Source: Halopiger xanaduensis SH-6
GTDB lineage: Archaea; Halobacteriota; Halobacteria; Halobacteriales; Natrialbaceae
Reading direction: 5' to 3'
Length of the DNA: 64,000 nucleotides
NCBI RefSeq assembly: GCF_000217715.1
Contig: NC_015666.1
Location: 3,050,270-3,114,269, forward strand
The position numbers were made by a program, and so were the translations under genes. The notes beneath the pieces were generated by a model, which searched no databases, had not been told where the DNA came from, and saw only the letters and a list, made by a program, of their open reading frames with translations. Positions within the stretch are counted from its first letter, which is position 1. Each line of letters starts with the position of its first letter. Below, piece by piece: positions 9,201 to 16,297 of this stretch.

Positions 9201-9467
9201 GCCGTTGTTGATCGGGTTCTCCTTCCAGGGTTCCTGCCCCACGAAGGAGTCGCCCTCCTTGACGGCCTTGAACCCGCAACCGACGGAGCAGTAGTTACAG
9301 ATGACTTTCGCCGTTTCAGCGTCGTCCTCGACGCCGGTCGATTCGCTCTGGCCGTCGCTGAGAACGCGCCCCGTTGCCCCGCTGCCGAGGATTGTGGCCC
9401 CGGCGAGGGCGGACGCCTTCATGAACGACCGCCGGTCGAGATCCAGCGTAACTGGTTCCGTGCTCAT
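6234..9467 (-). CDS. fdhA: Formate dehydrogenase catalytic subunit, Tat-exported, Cys-type, copy A
   Basis: This 1077-residue bis-MGD oxidoreductase of the FdnG type would oxidise formate outside the membrane. The Tat motif DRRSFMKA is followed by a hydrophobic h-region (residues about 17-33). The N-terminal 4Fe-4S ligands are Cys57, Cys60, Cys64 and Cys92. The Mo/W ligand is Cys182, followed by His183 (ARICHSPT), the Cys-His pair typical of formate dehydrogenases, so it is a Cys and not a Sec enzyme. The MGD-binding C-terminal domain includes TSGRQVEHQGGGSETRNNE. The start was set at ATG 9467 because it places the Tat motif near the N-terminus; the frame extends 14 codons further. The substrate is inferred from family and operon. 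Confidence 0.9.
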   Translation of the reverse strand: MSTEPVTLDLDRRSFMKASALAGATILGSGATGRVLSDGQSESTGVEDDAETAKVICNYCSVGCGFKAVKEGDSFVGQEPWKENPINNGSLCSKGASILETEHSPTRLKHPLKKENGEWRKITWNEAYDEIAETWQEVTEEYGPDSTMMVGSAHHSNEEAYAFRKLAAFMGTNNVDHQARICHSPTVAGLANTWGFGAMTNTINDYRNFDLNIIIGQNPAEAHPIAMQHILEGQARGGTIVSIDPRYTKTSAHADHYYRMRPGTDVAIMMGLLYYLDEQDELDEEMLSDRVNGWEDAYAELDRYDLETAAEISWLSVEDLEEIGDMIIENKPNVQIEWAMGGTQHNNGTQNIRSYALLSLASGSAARSGGGLQVMRGHANVQGATDLGVDADILPGYYSVSSPGSWAHWTNVWDRSPWTSGSTDFNDMYGRFDMLPEDLMEELGETEETVTTAQVDTEVEDSLGGDEYRPNEVTTRSMMFQSGLTVARWYEAALPQEERLHESNLYQPNPLKMLFLWGHSANSINEMDKMKRAMEALDLLVVVDVFPAVAGTLSDEDNVILLPASSQYEHYRSLTNTHRSVQWSEPAGKPAHNSKPDLQIMQELADRFGFGEHFDWGSGQELHNGKSTYEDALREINLGVRSIGYQQPPEKLQQHREYDYAFNTETLRADSEGLPVSGEYWSLPWPYWGEGHTGTPIIWRDDMDPREGGHDFRANWGTEAPSPEDWEAMGVDREYPLQETYDEHGEEGLEMLREPYQPDWWDEEIEGVPQYPHYTTTLPEDVTNPSEMSLPVEYALSPDQSPYDAAQALEEEYDHELDMEFWEQYDVEQPDPPTGRGKARAVAWNFLDTVPVHREPIESPYPDLAEEWPANGHQQNVYRLDQNNGQTQQQATEAVHEKGFEVILTSGRQVEHQGGGSETRNNEMTADRQPHMYAEIHPDRAEEMGISGGDEVIVHSAHDAKSAILVKAKVDYRPHPDEVFLPYHWGGVFGGKDKSDDWPEGTKPLAIGDSVNIVTAHGFDAETQMQETKVGMVRVEKATPERIEELDMEFIDFPQDEAGLGLQKQYDVREHDMLADD

Positions 9468-9744
9468 ATTGATTAACAGGATATTCGGAACGACATTATC
9501 GTCTCCCACACACCGATGATTGCCATCCGGTAGGGCTCTCCGCGAGTATAATGAATCTTTGGAATTTATACTTCTTTTTCGGATTAATGTATGGAGAATT
9601 AACCGTTCTCGACTATCTTACTCCGAGTAACGAAACTACCCTTGCTTCTATCGATAGAATAGTTGTTAGAATGCAATAATTTGAGTTCGAAAACCGAATT
9701 CCGTCACGCAACATCTTTTACCGTCCGGCGGTTTCGGCTCGCTA
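9468..9744. promoter_or_regulatory. Divergent promoter region of FDH module A
   Basis: An AT-rich 277-base spacer between fdhA (minus) and the Hdr/MvhD-like gene (plus). A TTTTAC box at about 9717-9722 lies 23-28 bases before ATG 9745. On the other strand, GATAATG at about 9494-9500 lies some 27-33 bases before the fdhA ATG. Both fit leaderless initiation. The equivalent spacer in module B is 26474-26737. Confidence 0.5.
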
Positions 9745-11904
9745 ATGAACGTCGGCTCTTTCGTCTGTTCGTGCGCTGGCACCTGCGACATCGATCTCGA
9801 GGCGGCGCGCGACGGGATCGACCACGTCGACGTCGCCGCCAGTTCCCGGATGCTCTGTCAGGACGGGCTTCCCGCCATGGAACACGTCATCGAGGAGCAC
9901 GACCTCGATCAACTCATCGTCACCTGCCCGGAGGCGCCGGCCCAGGAGAAAATCACCGAAACGGCCACCGAGAACGGACTGCACCCCGACGCGGTCTCGT
10001 TCGTCGACCAGCGCGAGGGCGCGGGCTGGGTCCACGGCGAGTCCGAGGCGACGGCCAAGACCGCCCGGATGGTCAACGCGCGCTACGCGGGCTTAGAACA
10101 CGAGTCGGTCCACCAGTCGCTCACTCACGAGGCCGGCGACGCCGTCGCGGTCGTCGGCGACGCCGAAACCGCCGCCGCGCTAGCCGAAGACGCGGACGTC
10201 ACCCTGATCGCGAACGGGAACGACTACGCTGAGTCCGACTACGACCTCGAGGACGTGACGATCGAGCGCGGCCGCGTCGCCGCGGTCGACGGCAAATACG
10301 GCGAGTTCGAGGTCACCGTCCGCGCGCGGGTCACCGAGGACTGTATCTCCTGCATGAAATGCGTCCGCGAGGCGCCCGAGGGGACGGTGACGCGCTACCC
10401 CGTCGATATCGACCCCGACGTCGACGACGAGTCGCTGGCCGAGTGCTGTCCGACCGACGCGATCGAACTGGACGGCGTCGAACGCACGCTCGAGGTCGAC
10501 CAGGTCGTCCACCCGTCGGCGACGGAGTCCGCACGCGGCGGCCGAATCGGCTTCTACACCGCCCCGATCACGTCCGAGAAGATCGCCTCGATCGAACGCC
10601 ACCTCGGCGGGCTTACCAAACCCGAGTTCCTCGACCTCGAGATGGACGTCTGTGCAGCTGGCGACTCGAGCCGCGTCGGCTGTAACGAGTGCGTCGAGGC
10701 CTGCCCGCACGACGCGGTCGAGCGCTCGAGCATTGACGAGGTCGAGTTCAACACGGAACTGTGCCAGAACTGCGGGGCCTGCACCAGCTCCTGTCCGACC
10801 GGCGCGACGCAACTGCGCGAACCCTCGAACGAGCGCATCGCCCGCGAGGTCGAGGAACTGCTTACCCCCGACGAGGTCGAGGGTAGCTGGATTCCGGGCC
10901 GGGGCGGCTCCGGACTCGAGGAGTCCGTCGTCGCCTTCGTCTGCTCGGAGCGAGCGGCCGATGCGCTGGCCGAGTACGGTCGGCTCGCGGCGTCCGGCCG
11001 CGCCGACGTCGAGTACCCGCCGATCCTCCCCGTGCAGGTCAACTGTACCGACACCGTCGGCGAGGCCCACGTCATGCACGCGCTTGCAGCCGGTGCGGAC
11101 GGCGTCGCGATCGTCGGCTGCGGCGGCGACTGTCTGCACTCCGGCCCCGACCCGAAGGCCGACCTCGTCCGTCGGCTCGACGTCGCCACGGACGACCTCG
11201 GGCTCGGCAAGCGCGTGGAGTTCTTCGCTCCCGATCCGAACGAGCCCGAAGCGTTCGTCGAGGACGTCTCGACCTTCGTCGTCGGCCTCGAGGAGTCGCC
11301 GATTCCCGAAGGCGAGCACGAGGCGACCGGTGAGATCGACGATCCCGAGCGCGAGAACCCCGCGTTCGACAGTCACGGCTGGACGTTAGAAAGCGTCCGT
11401 GCGATCCTCGAGCACGTCGAGCCCGAGCGCGAGGTGATCCGCGGCCTGAAGGACTTCGGCCGCGTCGAGGTCGACGACGCGTGCACGCTCACGCCGACGT
11501 GTTCGACGCTCTGTCCGACCGACGCCTTGCGTCGCACGCAGACGGGACTCGAGTTCAACCACGAGCGCTGCGTGAACTGCGGGCTCTGCGAGGACGGCTG
11601 CGTAGAGAACGCGATCACGGTCGAGGAAGGGCTCGATCTCTCCCTGCTGCCCGAGAACCGGGAGGACGACGTCGCGGACGAGGAAGACGCGGACCCCGCG
11701 TGGACGCAGGTCTTCGAAGGCTCGATGCTCGAGTGCAAGAACTGCGGCACGGAGTTCACGAGCGAGCGGTCGGCCGAACGGATCAAGGGCGAAGTCGGCG
11801 ACCTCGTCTCGGGGATGGCCCCGAACGCGGACGGCAGCATCTTCGACTACTGTCCGGAGTGCCGCTCGATGCTGCTGTACAGCCGAAACGGAGGTGACGA
11901 CTGA
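9745..11904 (+). CDS. HdrA/MvhD-like multi-cluster iron-sulfur fusion protein, copy A
   Basis: A 719-residue soluble electron carrier. Order: N-terminal cysteine motif (Cys8, 10, 14: FVCSCAGTC) and a degenerate HdrA-like region whose FAD-binding glycines are lost (AVVGDAETAAA); a ferredoxin block (CISCMKC and CCPTDA, residues about 198-235); two clusters (GCNECVEACP and CQNCGACTSSCP, about 310-350); an MvhD/FlpD-like 2Fe-2S domain (VGCGGDCLHSG, about 395-510); another ferredoxin pair (CSTLCP and CVNCGLCEDGC, about 585-630); and a C-terminal CxxC...CxxC zinc-ribbon-like end. In methanogens MvhD joins hydrogenase or formate dehydrogenase to heterodisulfide reductase. Here it is divergent from fdhA and overlaps torD by one base. 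The exact partner is unknown. Confidence 0.8.
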   Translation: MNVGSFVCSCAGTCDIDLEAARDGIDHVDVAASSRMLCQDGLPAMEHVIEEHDLDQLIVTCPEAPAQEKITETATENGLHPDAVSFVDQREGAGWVHGESEATAKTARMVNARYAGLEHESVHQSLTHEAGDAVAVVGDAETAAALAEDADVTLIANGNDYAESDYDLEDVTIERGRVAAVDGKYGEFEVTVRARVTEDCISCMKCVREAPEGTVTRYPVDIDPDVDDESLAECCPTDAIELDGVERTLEVDQVVHPSATESARGGRIGFYTAPITSEKIASIERHLGGLTKPEFLDLEMDVCAAGDSSRVGCNECVEACPHDAVERSSIDEVEFNTELCQNCGACTSSCPTGATQLREPSNERIAREVEELLTPDEVEGSWIPGRGGSGLEESVVAFVCSERAADALAEYGRLAASGRADVEYPPILPVQVNCTDTVGEAHVMHALAAGADGVAIVGCGGDCLHSGPDPKADLVRRLDVATDDLGLGKRVEFFAPDPNEPEAFVEDVSTFVVGLEESPIPEGEHEATGEIDDPERENPAFDSHGWTLESVRAILEHVEPEREVIRGLKDFGRVEVDDACTLTPTCSTLCPTDALRRTQTGLEFNHERCVNCGLCEDGCVENAITVEEGLDLSLLPENREDDVADEEDADPAWTQVFEGSMLECKNCGTEFTSERSAERIKGEVGDLVSGMAPNADGSIFDYCPECRSMLLYSRNGGDD

Positions 11905-12536
11905 TGAGTATGGACATGGAAGCCGTCTACGCGGCTCGACTCGATCTGGTCGAGTTCCTGATCACCGCGACCCACGACGCGCCGCCCGAGGAGTTCCTCG
12001 AGGACGTCCTCAGCGGCGATATCGCGTCGCCGTCGGGGAGCGTCAACGACGACCTCGATACGGGATTCGACCTGCTGGAACAGTTCATCGAACAAAACCG
12101 CGGCCGGTCGCTCGAGGACGTCGCCGACGAACTCGAGGTGGAGTACACCCGGCTGTTCGTCGGGCCGCGGCCGCCGGTGCTCCCCCACGAGACGTACTAC
12201 CGCGAGGACACGGAGTACCTGGGTGAGGGGCTCCCGAAGGTCGAAGCGAGCTACGGCGCGGCCGGCTGGTCGCCGCCCGAAGACTACCCCGAGGAGAACG
12301 ACCACGTCGCGGTCGAACTCGCGTTCCTGCGGTATCTGGTTCGATCCCAGTACCAGGGCCGGGAGGAGACGCTGGGCTACCAGCGCGTCTTCCACGAGGA
12401 ACACCTCTCGCACTGGATCGACGACTGCGCGGCGTCGATCGTCGAGGAAGCGGACGGCCCGTTCTACGAGGCGGTCGGGCACCTCCTCGCCGGTTACGCT
12501 GCGTTCGAAGAAGAGATCGTCCTGCAGGTTAGCTGA
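11904..12536 (+). CDS. TorD-family molybdoenzyme chaperone, copy A
   Basis: This 210-residue all-helical cytoplasmic protein has the TorD/DmsD signature region (EYTRLFVGPRPPVLPHETYYRED, residues about 77-99, and GAAGWSPPEDYPEEND). Such chaperones bind Tat signal peptides and hold molybdoenzymes until cofactor insertion, so the likely client is the FdhA encoded nearby. The ATG at 11904 shares its A with the upstream TGA stop, which implies translational coupling to the Hdr/MvhD-like gene. The paralogue is at 23634-24266. Confidence 0.85.
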   Translation: MSMDMEAVYAARLDLVEFLITATHDAPPEEFLEDVLSGDIASPSGSVNDDLDTGFDLLEQFIEQNRGRSLEDVADELEVEYTRLFVGPRPPVLPHETYYREDTEYLGEGLPKVEASYGAAGWSPPEDYPEENDHVAVELAFLRYLVRSQYQGREETLGYQRVFHEEHLSHWIDDCAASIVEEADGPFYEAVGHLLAGYAAFEEEIVLQVS

Positions 12537-12611
12537 GCGATTCCGCGGAACGGATCTTCAGATCGAAGTATAGCTGATCCGTTCGATTCCGATTCGAAAC
12601 GCGTCGTCGCG

Positions 12612-12794
12612 TTAATTCGACTCCGACGCGTCCGACGACTCCGAGTCCGTCCGCGACTTCTCCTTCAGTTCGTCGTCGAACTCGACGTTACCGTCGACTT
12701 CGCCCTCGGTAACCTCGTGCGCGCCGGTGTGCGTCCACGCGTCGTCGTCCGTTTCACCGTTCTTCGGCTTCCAGTCGGTCTGTTTGCGCTGCAT
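12612..12794 (-). CDS. Small acidic WTHT-motif protein, copy A
   Basis: A 60-residue protein with a polar N-terminus, the block AWTHTGAHEV (residues about 20-29), then FDDEL and a Ser/Asp/Glu tail. Its counterpart at 23436-23633 keeps WTHT-x2-H-x-V and the FxDE region at the same positions, which supports both as real genes although they are short. There is no membrane segment or cysteine. It is convergent with torD, 75 bases away. Function unknown; its conserved place in both modules suggests an accessory role in dehydrogenase assembly or regulation. Confidence 0.65.
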   Translation of the reverse strand: MQRKQTDWKPKNGETDDDAWTHTGAHEVTEGEVDGNVEFDDELKEKSRTDSESSDASESN

Positions 12795-12889
12795 CGTTGC
12801 TCTCCCGTTGCGTCGATCGTCGTATAATCCTTCCGCTCGCGTCGATTCGCGTCGTCGATTCGCGTCGTCGATTCGTCAGGCCGGTTCGC

Positions 12890-13228
12890 TCAGACCTCGG
12901 GTGCCTGCTCGGTCTCCTCGAGGAACGCCCGCGCGAACAGGTCGACGTGCATCTCGAGGACCGCCGCCGGCTCGAGCCCGCGGGTCTCGGCCTGGCGCTC
13001 GAGCAGCGCCGCGAGATCGGCGGTCGGCTCGTACCGGACGGTCTTCGCTTCGTCGTCGACCGCGAACGCGACGTTCCTTGCCCCCGAGACGAGGTGCTCG
13101 ATCTCGAGCAGGGCCTGTTCGACCTTCTGCTCGACCGCCGTCGTCTCGTCCGTGAGCCGGGAGTCGCCCCACTCGCGGGCGGCCTCGAGGAAGCGGTCGC
13201 TCAGTTCGATCTCGAGGGTCTTGGGCAT
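12890..13228 (-). CDS. Conserved small helical protein, copy A (112 aa)
   Basis: The N-terminus (LEIELSDRFLEAAREWGD) is followed by EQALLEIEHLV and a C-terminal VLEMHVDLFARAFLEE. All three blocks recur in the paralogue at 22965-23318, so the gene is real. Helices dominate and there are no cysteines or membrane segments. It sits 3 bases after the 88-residue membrane protein gene, and the two are probably co-transcribed. I do not recognise the family; a cytoplasmic partner of the membrane protein is one possibility. Confidence 0.7.
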   Translation of the reverse strand: MPKTLEIELSDRFLEAAREWGDSRLTDETTAVEQKVEQALLEIEHLVSGARNVAFAVDDEAKTVRYEPTADLAALLERQAETRGLEPAAVLEMHVDLFARAFLEETEQAPEV

Positions 13229-13231
13229 GCG

Positions 13232-13498
13232 TTACTGGGTTCCTTCCGGCGGGAACTCCTCGGGAAGCGGTTCGGTCTCGCCGAGTTCGCCGTAGACGAC
13301 CACCGCGAGGAGTCCGATCGCGACGAGGGCGGCCAGCCCGACGAGGCCGACGACGCCGCTCTGGCCGACCCAGTCGCCGTAGACGACCGAACCCATGCTC
13401 GCGGCGACGTTCTGTATCGTCAGGAAGACCCACGCACCGAACGCGAGCAGCCCGATCAGTACGAGTTTGTGCTGTCGAAACGCCGTTCGGAGTCCCAT
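13232..13498 (-). CDS. Small two-helix membrane protein, copy A (88 aa)
   Basis: It starts MGLRTAFRQHKLVLIGLL. Helices lie at about residues 11-32 and 47-70, joined by a loop with MGSVVYGDWVGQSG, and a short acidic-proline tail (PLPEEFPPEG) follows. The paralogue at 22583-22843 keeps MGLRTA, the G-x-WVGQ loop and the EW/FPPE tail. It is first in a minus-strand pair with the 112-residue gene. The role is unknown, but it accompanies both dehydrogenase modules. Confidence 0.75.
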   Translation of the reverse strand: MGLRTAFRQHKLVLIGLLAFGAWVFLTIQNVAASMGSVVYGDWVGQSGVVGLVGLAALVAIGLLAVVVYGELGETEPLPEEFPPEGTQ

Positions 13499-13583
13499 AG
13501 CTGTCTCTCGACTGGTCGTGTCTGTCGGGAGAGTATTAACGTTTCGGAGCCCGTGACCGTCCCAAGCGGAAAATAAATCGATT

Positions 13584-14357
13584 CTATGACAGTTCCCAGC
13601 CCGCTTTCTCCGCGGCGGTCTCGAGCGGGATGTACTCCCAGTCGGCGGCCTCGGCGATGGCCTCGCCGCGCTCGCCGGTGCCGATGACGACCATCCGCTC
13701 CGCGTAGAACATCGACGTGCGGTCGATCTCTGAGAGGCGCTCGCTCGGATCCGTTCCGCTGCCGGTGAAAAAGTCGGCGTCGAGGCCGTGATCGCGCTGG
13801 AACTTCGTGATCGCGGGCGTGCCGACGTCGCCGACGATCCCGATCCAGTCGCTCCAGCCGTAGGCGTCCGCGAAGACGGCCGCCGGATGCTCGAGCTGCT
13901 GGAGCGCCCGATACGTGAAGGCGATCGTCATGTCGTCGACGCCGCCGCCGTGGGGCCCCTCCGCGGCCGATCCTGCGGGGCGAGGTTCCGTCGGTTCGGC
14001 CGCGCCCGGCTCCCCACCGTCGTCCGCGCTCGAGCCCGCTCCAGCACCGGCGCCGGCGCCGCCGGACGCCGCCGGAATCCCGACCGGCTTCCCCGACTCC
14101 GCTGTCGGAACGTGGGGCGCCGGCTGCGAGTTCTGGTCGACCGCGTTCCCGTCGGCGCCGGTCGCGTCCGCGGTGTCCGCGGCATCCGCGCCGTCGCCGT
14201 CCTCGTCGTCCGGCTTCACCGCCGGCCCGGTCGTCCGCGGCGGCTCGTTCTCGGGATCGCCCTCGCCGCGCCAGAACCAGTCGCCGGGGTTCGATTCCTC
14301 CTCCGGTTCGTCGTCGTCGCCGACGTCGAGTTCGTCGAGATCGATTCGTTCGGTCAC
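13584..14357 (-). CDS. Hypothetical protein with disordered N-terminus, coupled to the AOR homologue
   Basis: The product has 257 residues. Residues 1 to about 135 are low-complexity (Asp, Glu, Ala, Gly, Pro) and probably disordered. Residues about 140-257 form a compact domain starting DDMTIAFTYRALQQLEHPAAVF and containing GWSDWIGIVGDVG, KFQRDHGL, MVVIGTGERGEAI and WEYIPLETAAEKAGWEL. I do not recognise it. Its GTG start overlaps the TGA of the upstream AOR-family gene (GTGA), so the two are co-translated and probably work together. No counterpart exists in module B. Confidence 0.75.
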   Translation of the reverse strand: MTERIDLDELDVGDDDEPEEESNPGDWFWRGEGDPENEPPRTTGPAVKPDDEDGDGADAADTADATGADGNAVDQNSQPAPHVPTAESGKPVGIPAASGGAGAGAGAGSSADDGGEPGAAEPTEPRPAGSAAEGPHGGGVDDMTIAFTYRALQQLEHPAAVFADAYGWSDWIGIVGDVGTPAITKFQRDHGLDADFFTGSGTDPSERLSEIDRTSMFYAERMVVIGTGERGEAIAEAADWEYIPLETAAEKAGWELS

Positions 14358-16147
14358 TGTCGGTCACCTCGTTTCGCGTTCGCGTCCGTAACTGCATCGA
14401 CCGCAAGCTCCGCGAGCCCGAGTCGCTCGAGCGTTTCCGTGGTCGGCCGCCCCTGCTCGTCCCAGCCGCGGTACTCGTAGTAGCGTTCGAGCATCTCCTC
14501 GAACGCCTCGGCCGCGACGGCGCTGCCGTCGTTGGGGCCGCCCTCGAGCGGCTCGGTCAACTGTGCGGGAAGTTCGTCGTCGGCCCGCGAGAACCCCTCG
14601 CGGACGTTGAACAGCCGCACGAGCGTCCAGATGCGCTCGCCGACCCGCTGGAGTTCGTCGGGGGCGTAGTCGGCCGCCCGGTCGCTCGCGGCGAGCCACT
14701 CCGCGCCGAGGTCGGGCGTGAGCGCCTCGCCGAAGAAGTCGTCCGCGATGAGGCTCCAGAGGACCGCGCGGCGGTCCTGCTCGGCGGCGACGGTCACCAC
14801 GCGCTCGGCGATCGTCCAGTCGCCCTCGATCGCCTCGGTCTCGACCGGGCGAGCCCGCCGGTGGCAGGCGCCCCGGTCGCTGGTCGCGTACGCCAGCGCC
14901 ATCGCGGCCGACCCTCGAGGATCGTAGGAGGGAAGTTCCATCCCCTTCACCGAGGGGATCAACTCGTCGGCGCCGTACGCGTCGGCCGCCGCCTCGACGC
15001 CGTCGGCCAGCGCGTCGCCGAGCGAACTCGAGCGCGTCGCGAGCTCCTCGATGAGGGTGCGGGCGTCGTCCTCGTCGCCGAAGGAGAGGTCGCGATCGAG
15101 GTGTCCCTCCTCGCTCGCCCGCATCGCCCACGCGACGGCGTTCCCGCTCGAGATGACGTCGACCGCGAGCCGGTCGCAGACCGAGCCCAGCGTCGCGACG
15201 GCGTCGAAGTCGTCGATGCCGAGCCCGGACCCTAACGCGATCGGCGTCGAGCCCCGCGGCACGGTGTCGCCGTCGTCGCTCTCGACGCGGAAGCCGCCGG
15301 GAACTGGGTCGTCGGCCCGCTCGCGCTCGTAGGCGGCCTCGCGGACGGCCTCGATGCCGACCGAATCGGCTCCGTCGAAGCGGCCCTTCTGCCAGCCCCG
15401 CGTCGGGAGGACACCGACCTCGTTCGCGAAGTCGACGGTCTCGACCGTCTCGCTGGCAGCGTGCCACCGGCCGGTCTCGTCGTCGGCGAACGCAGCCTCG
15501 TCGCGCTCTCTGAGCCGCCGCAGTTCCGGCGGCGATTCGGGGGACTCGTCGCGGGCGACGACCGCCTTCAGCCGCTTCGAGCCCATGACCGCCCCCGCGC
15601 CGCCGCGGCCGGCGTGGTGGTCGCCGCCGTCCGAGGCGATGGTCGCGTACGAGACGACGTTCTCGCCGGCGGGACCGATACACGCGACCGCCGCGTCGGG
15701 GACCCGTTCGTCGACCTCCCGGGCGTCGAGTCCCCACCAGTCGTCGGCGGGTTCGATCGACACCTCCCCGTCGGCGACCTCGAGGGCGACGGGCTCGTCC
15801 GCGCACCCGGTCACCAAAATGCCGACGTGATCGCCGAGCGATCCCGCGAGCCGGTCGGCCATCGAGCCGCCGGCGTAGGAATCCAGAAAGGCCCCCGTCA
15901 GCGGCGACTTCGTGACGACGACGTAGCGCTGCTCGCCCGGCAGGTGGCCGGTCAGCGGCCCCGTCAGAAAGAGCAGGGCGTTCTCGCCGCCCAGCGGCTC
16001 CGCGCCGGCCTCGAGTTCCTCGTAGAGGTAGCGAGCGCCCAGTCCCTTCCCGCCGACGTACTTCCGGCGCCACTCCTCGGGCACCGGCTCGTTCGTGACG
16101 GATTCGGTCGTGAGATCGACCCGGACGATGGAGTCCCCCGCTCCCAT
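14354..16147 (-). CDS. Aldehyde:ferredoxin oxidoreductase-family protein lacking canonical Fe-S ligands
   Basis: A 597-residue AOR-family protein. The N-terminal domain is well conserved (GGKGLGARYLYEEL, FLTGPLTGHLPG, SYAGGSMADRLAGSLGDH, HAGRGGAGAVMGSKRLKAV). The usual CxxCxxxC block is replaced by ERADDPVPGGF (residues about 275-286) with no cysteine. The first pterin motif is DRLAVD (325-330) instead of DxxGLD, and the second region reads WSLIADDF (about 464-471) where DxxGLC, with the fourth cluster Cys, is expected. It may therefore bind no 4Fe-4S cluster. Start at ATG 16147; the frame is open 22 codons further. It is translationally coupled to the gene downstream. Confidence 0.8.
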   Translation of the reverse strand: MGAGDSIVRVDLTTESVTNEPVPEEWRRKYVGGKGLGARYLYEELEAGAEPLGGENALLFLTGPLTGHLPGEQRYVVVTKSPLTGAFLDSYAGGSMADRLAGSLGDHVGILVTGCADEPVALEVADGEVSIEPADDWWGLDAREVDERVPDAAVACIGPAGENVVSYATIASDGGDHHAGRGGAGAVMGSKRLKAVVARDESPESPPELRRLRERDEAAFADDETGRWHAASETVETVDFANEVGVLPTRGWQKGRFDGADSVGIEAVREAAYERERADDPVPGGFRVESDDGDTVPRGSTPIALGSGLGIDDFDAVATLGSVCDRLAVDVISSGNAVAWAMRASEEGHLDRDLSFGDEDDARTLIEELATRSSSLGDALADGVEAAADAYGADELIPSVKGMELPSYDPRGSAAMALAYATSDRGACHRRARPVETEAIEGDWTIAERVVTVAAEQDRRAVLWSLIADDFFGEALTPDLGAEWLAASDRAADYAPDELQRVGERIWTLVRLFNVREGFSRADDELPAQLTEPLEGGPNDGSAVAAEAFEEMLERYYEYRGWDEQGRPTTETLERLGLAELAVDAVTDANAKRGDRQ

Positions 16148-16297
16148 GTAGTCTCGTCCCAGTAACGGCCGGACGGAACTAAAAGTGTCTCGTTTTCCGA
16201 GATTGATTGTCACGCGCGTTTATAGCTTCTCGCGGCTACGGCCGCCGGATGTGGACCGTGTCGCTTCCGGCTACGGAACGTAATGTCGGTTCGATTA

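Larger units (their letters stand above)
4019..13498 (-). repeat. Formate dehydrogenase module, copy A of an inverted paralogous pair
   Basis: Nine genes in the order cytochrome b, two-helix protein, FdhB, FdhA (all minus), Hdr/MvhD-like, TorD (both plus), 60-aa protein, 112-aa protein and 88-aa membrane protein (all minus). The same nine genes occur in exactly the mirrored order and orientation at 22583-32677. The two copies are diverged at protein level (for example 62 of 78 identical residues counted by eye over the FdhA iron-sulfur region), so this is an old duplication or two related acquisitions rather than a recent repeat. Confidence 0.9.

Noticed and set aside
6231-9476. Open frame of 1081 codons on the plus strand opposite fdhA copy A
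   Set aside because: High-GC antisense shadow: composition is Val/Leu/Arg/Asp-rich without domains, while the minus strand has a full molybdoenzyme with Tat signal and cysteine ligands.
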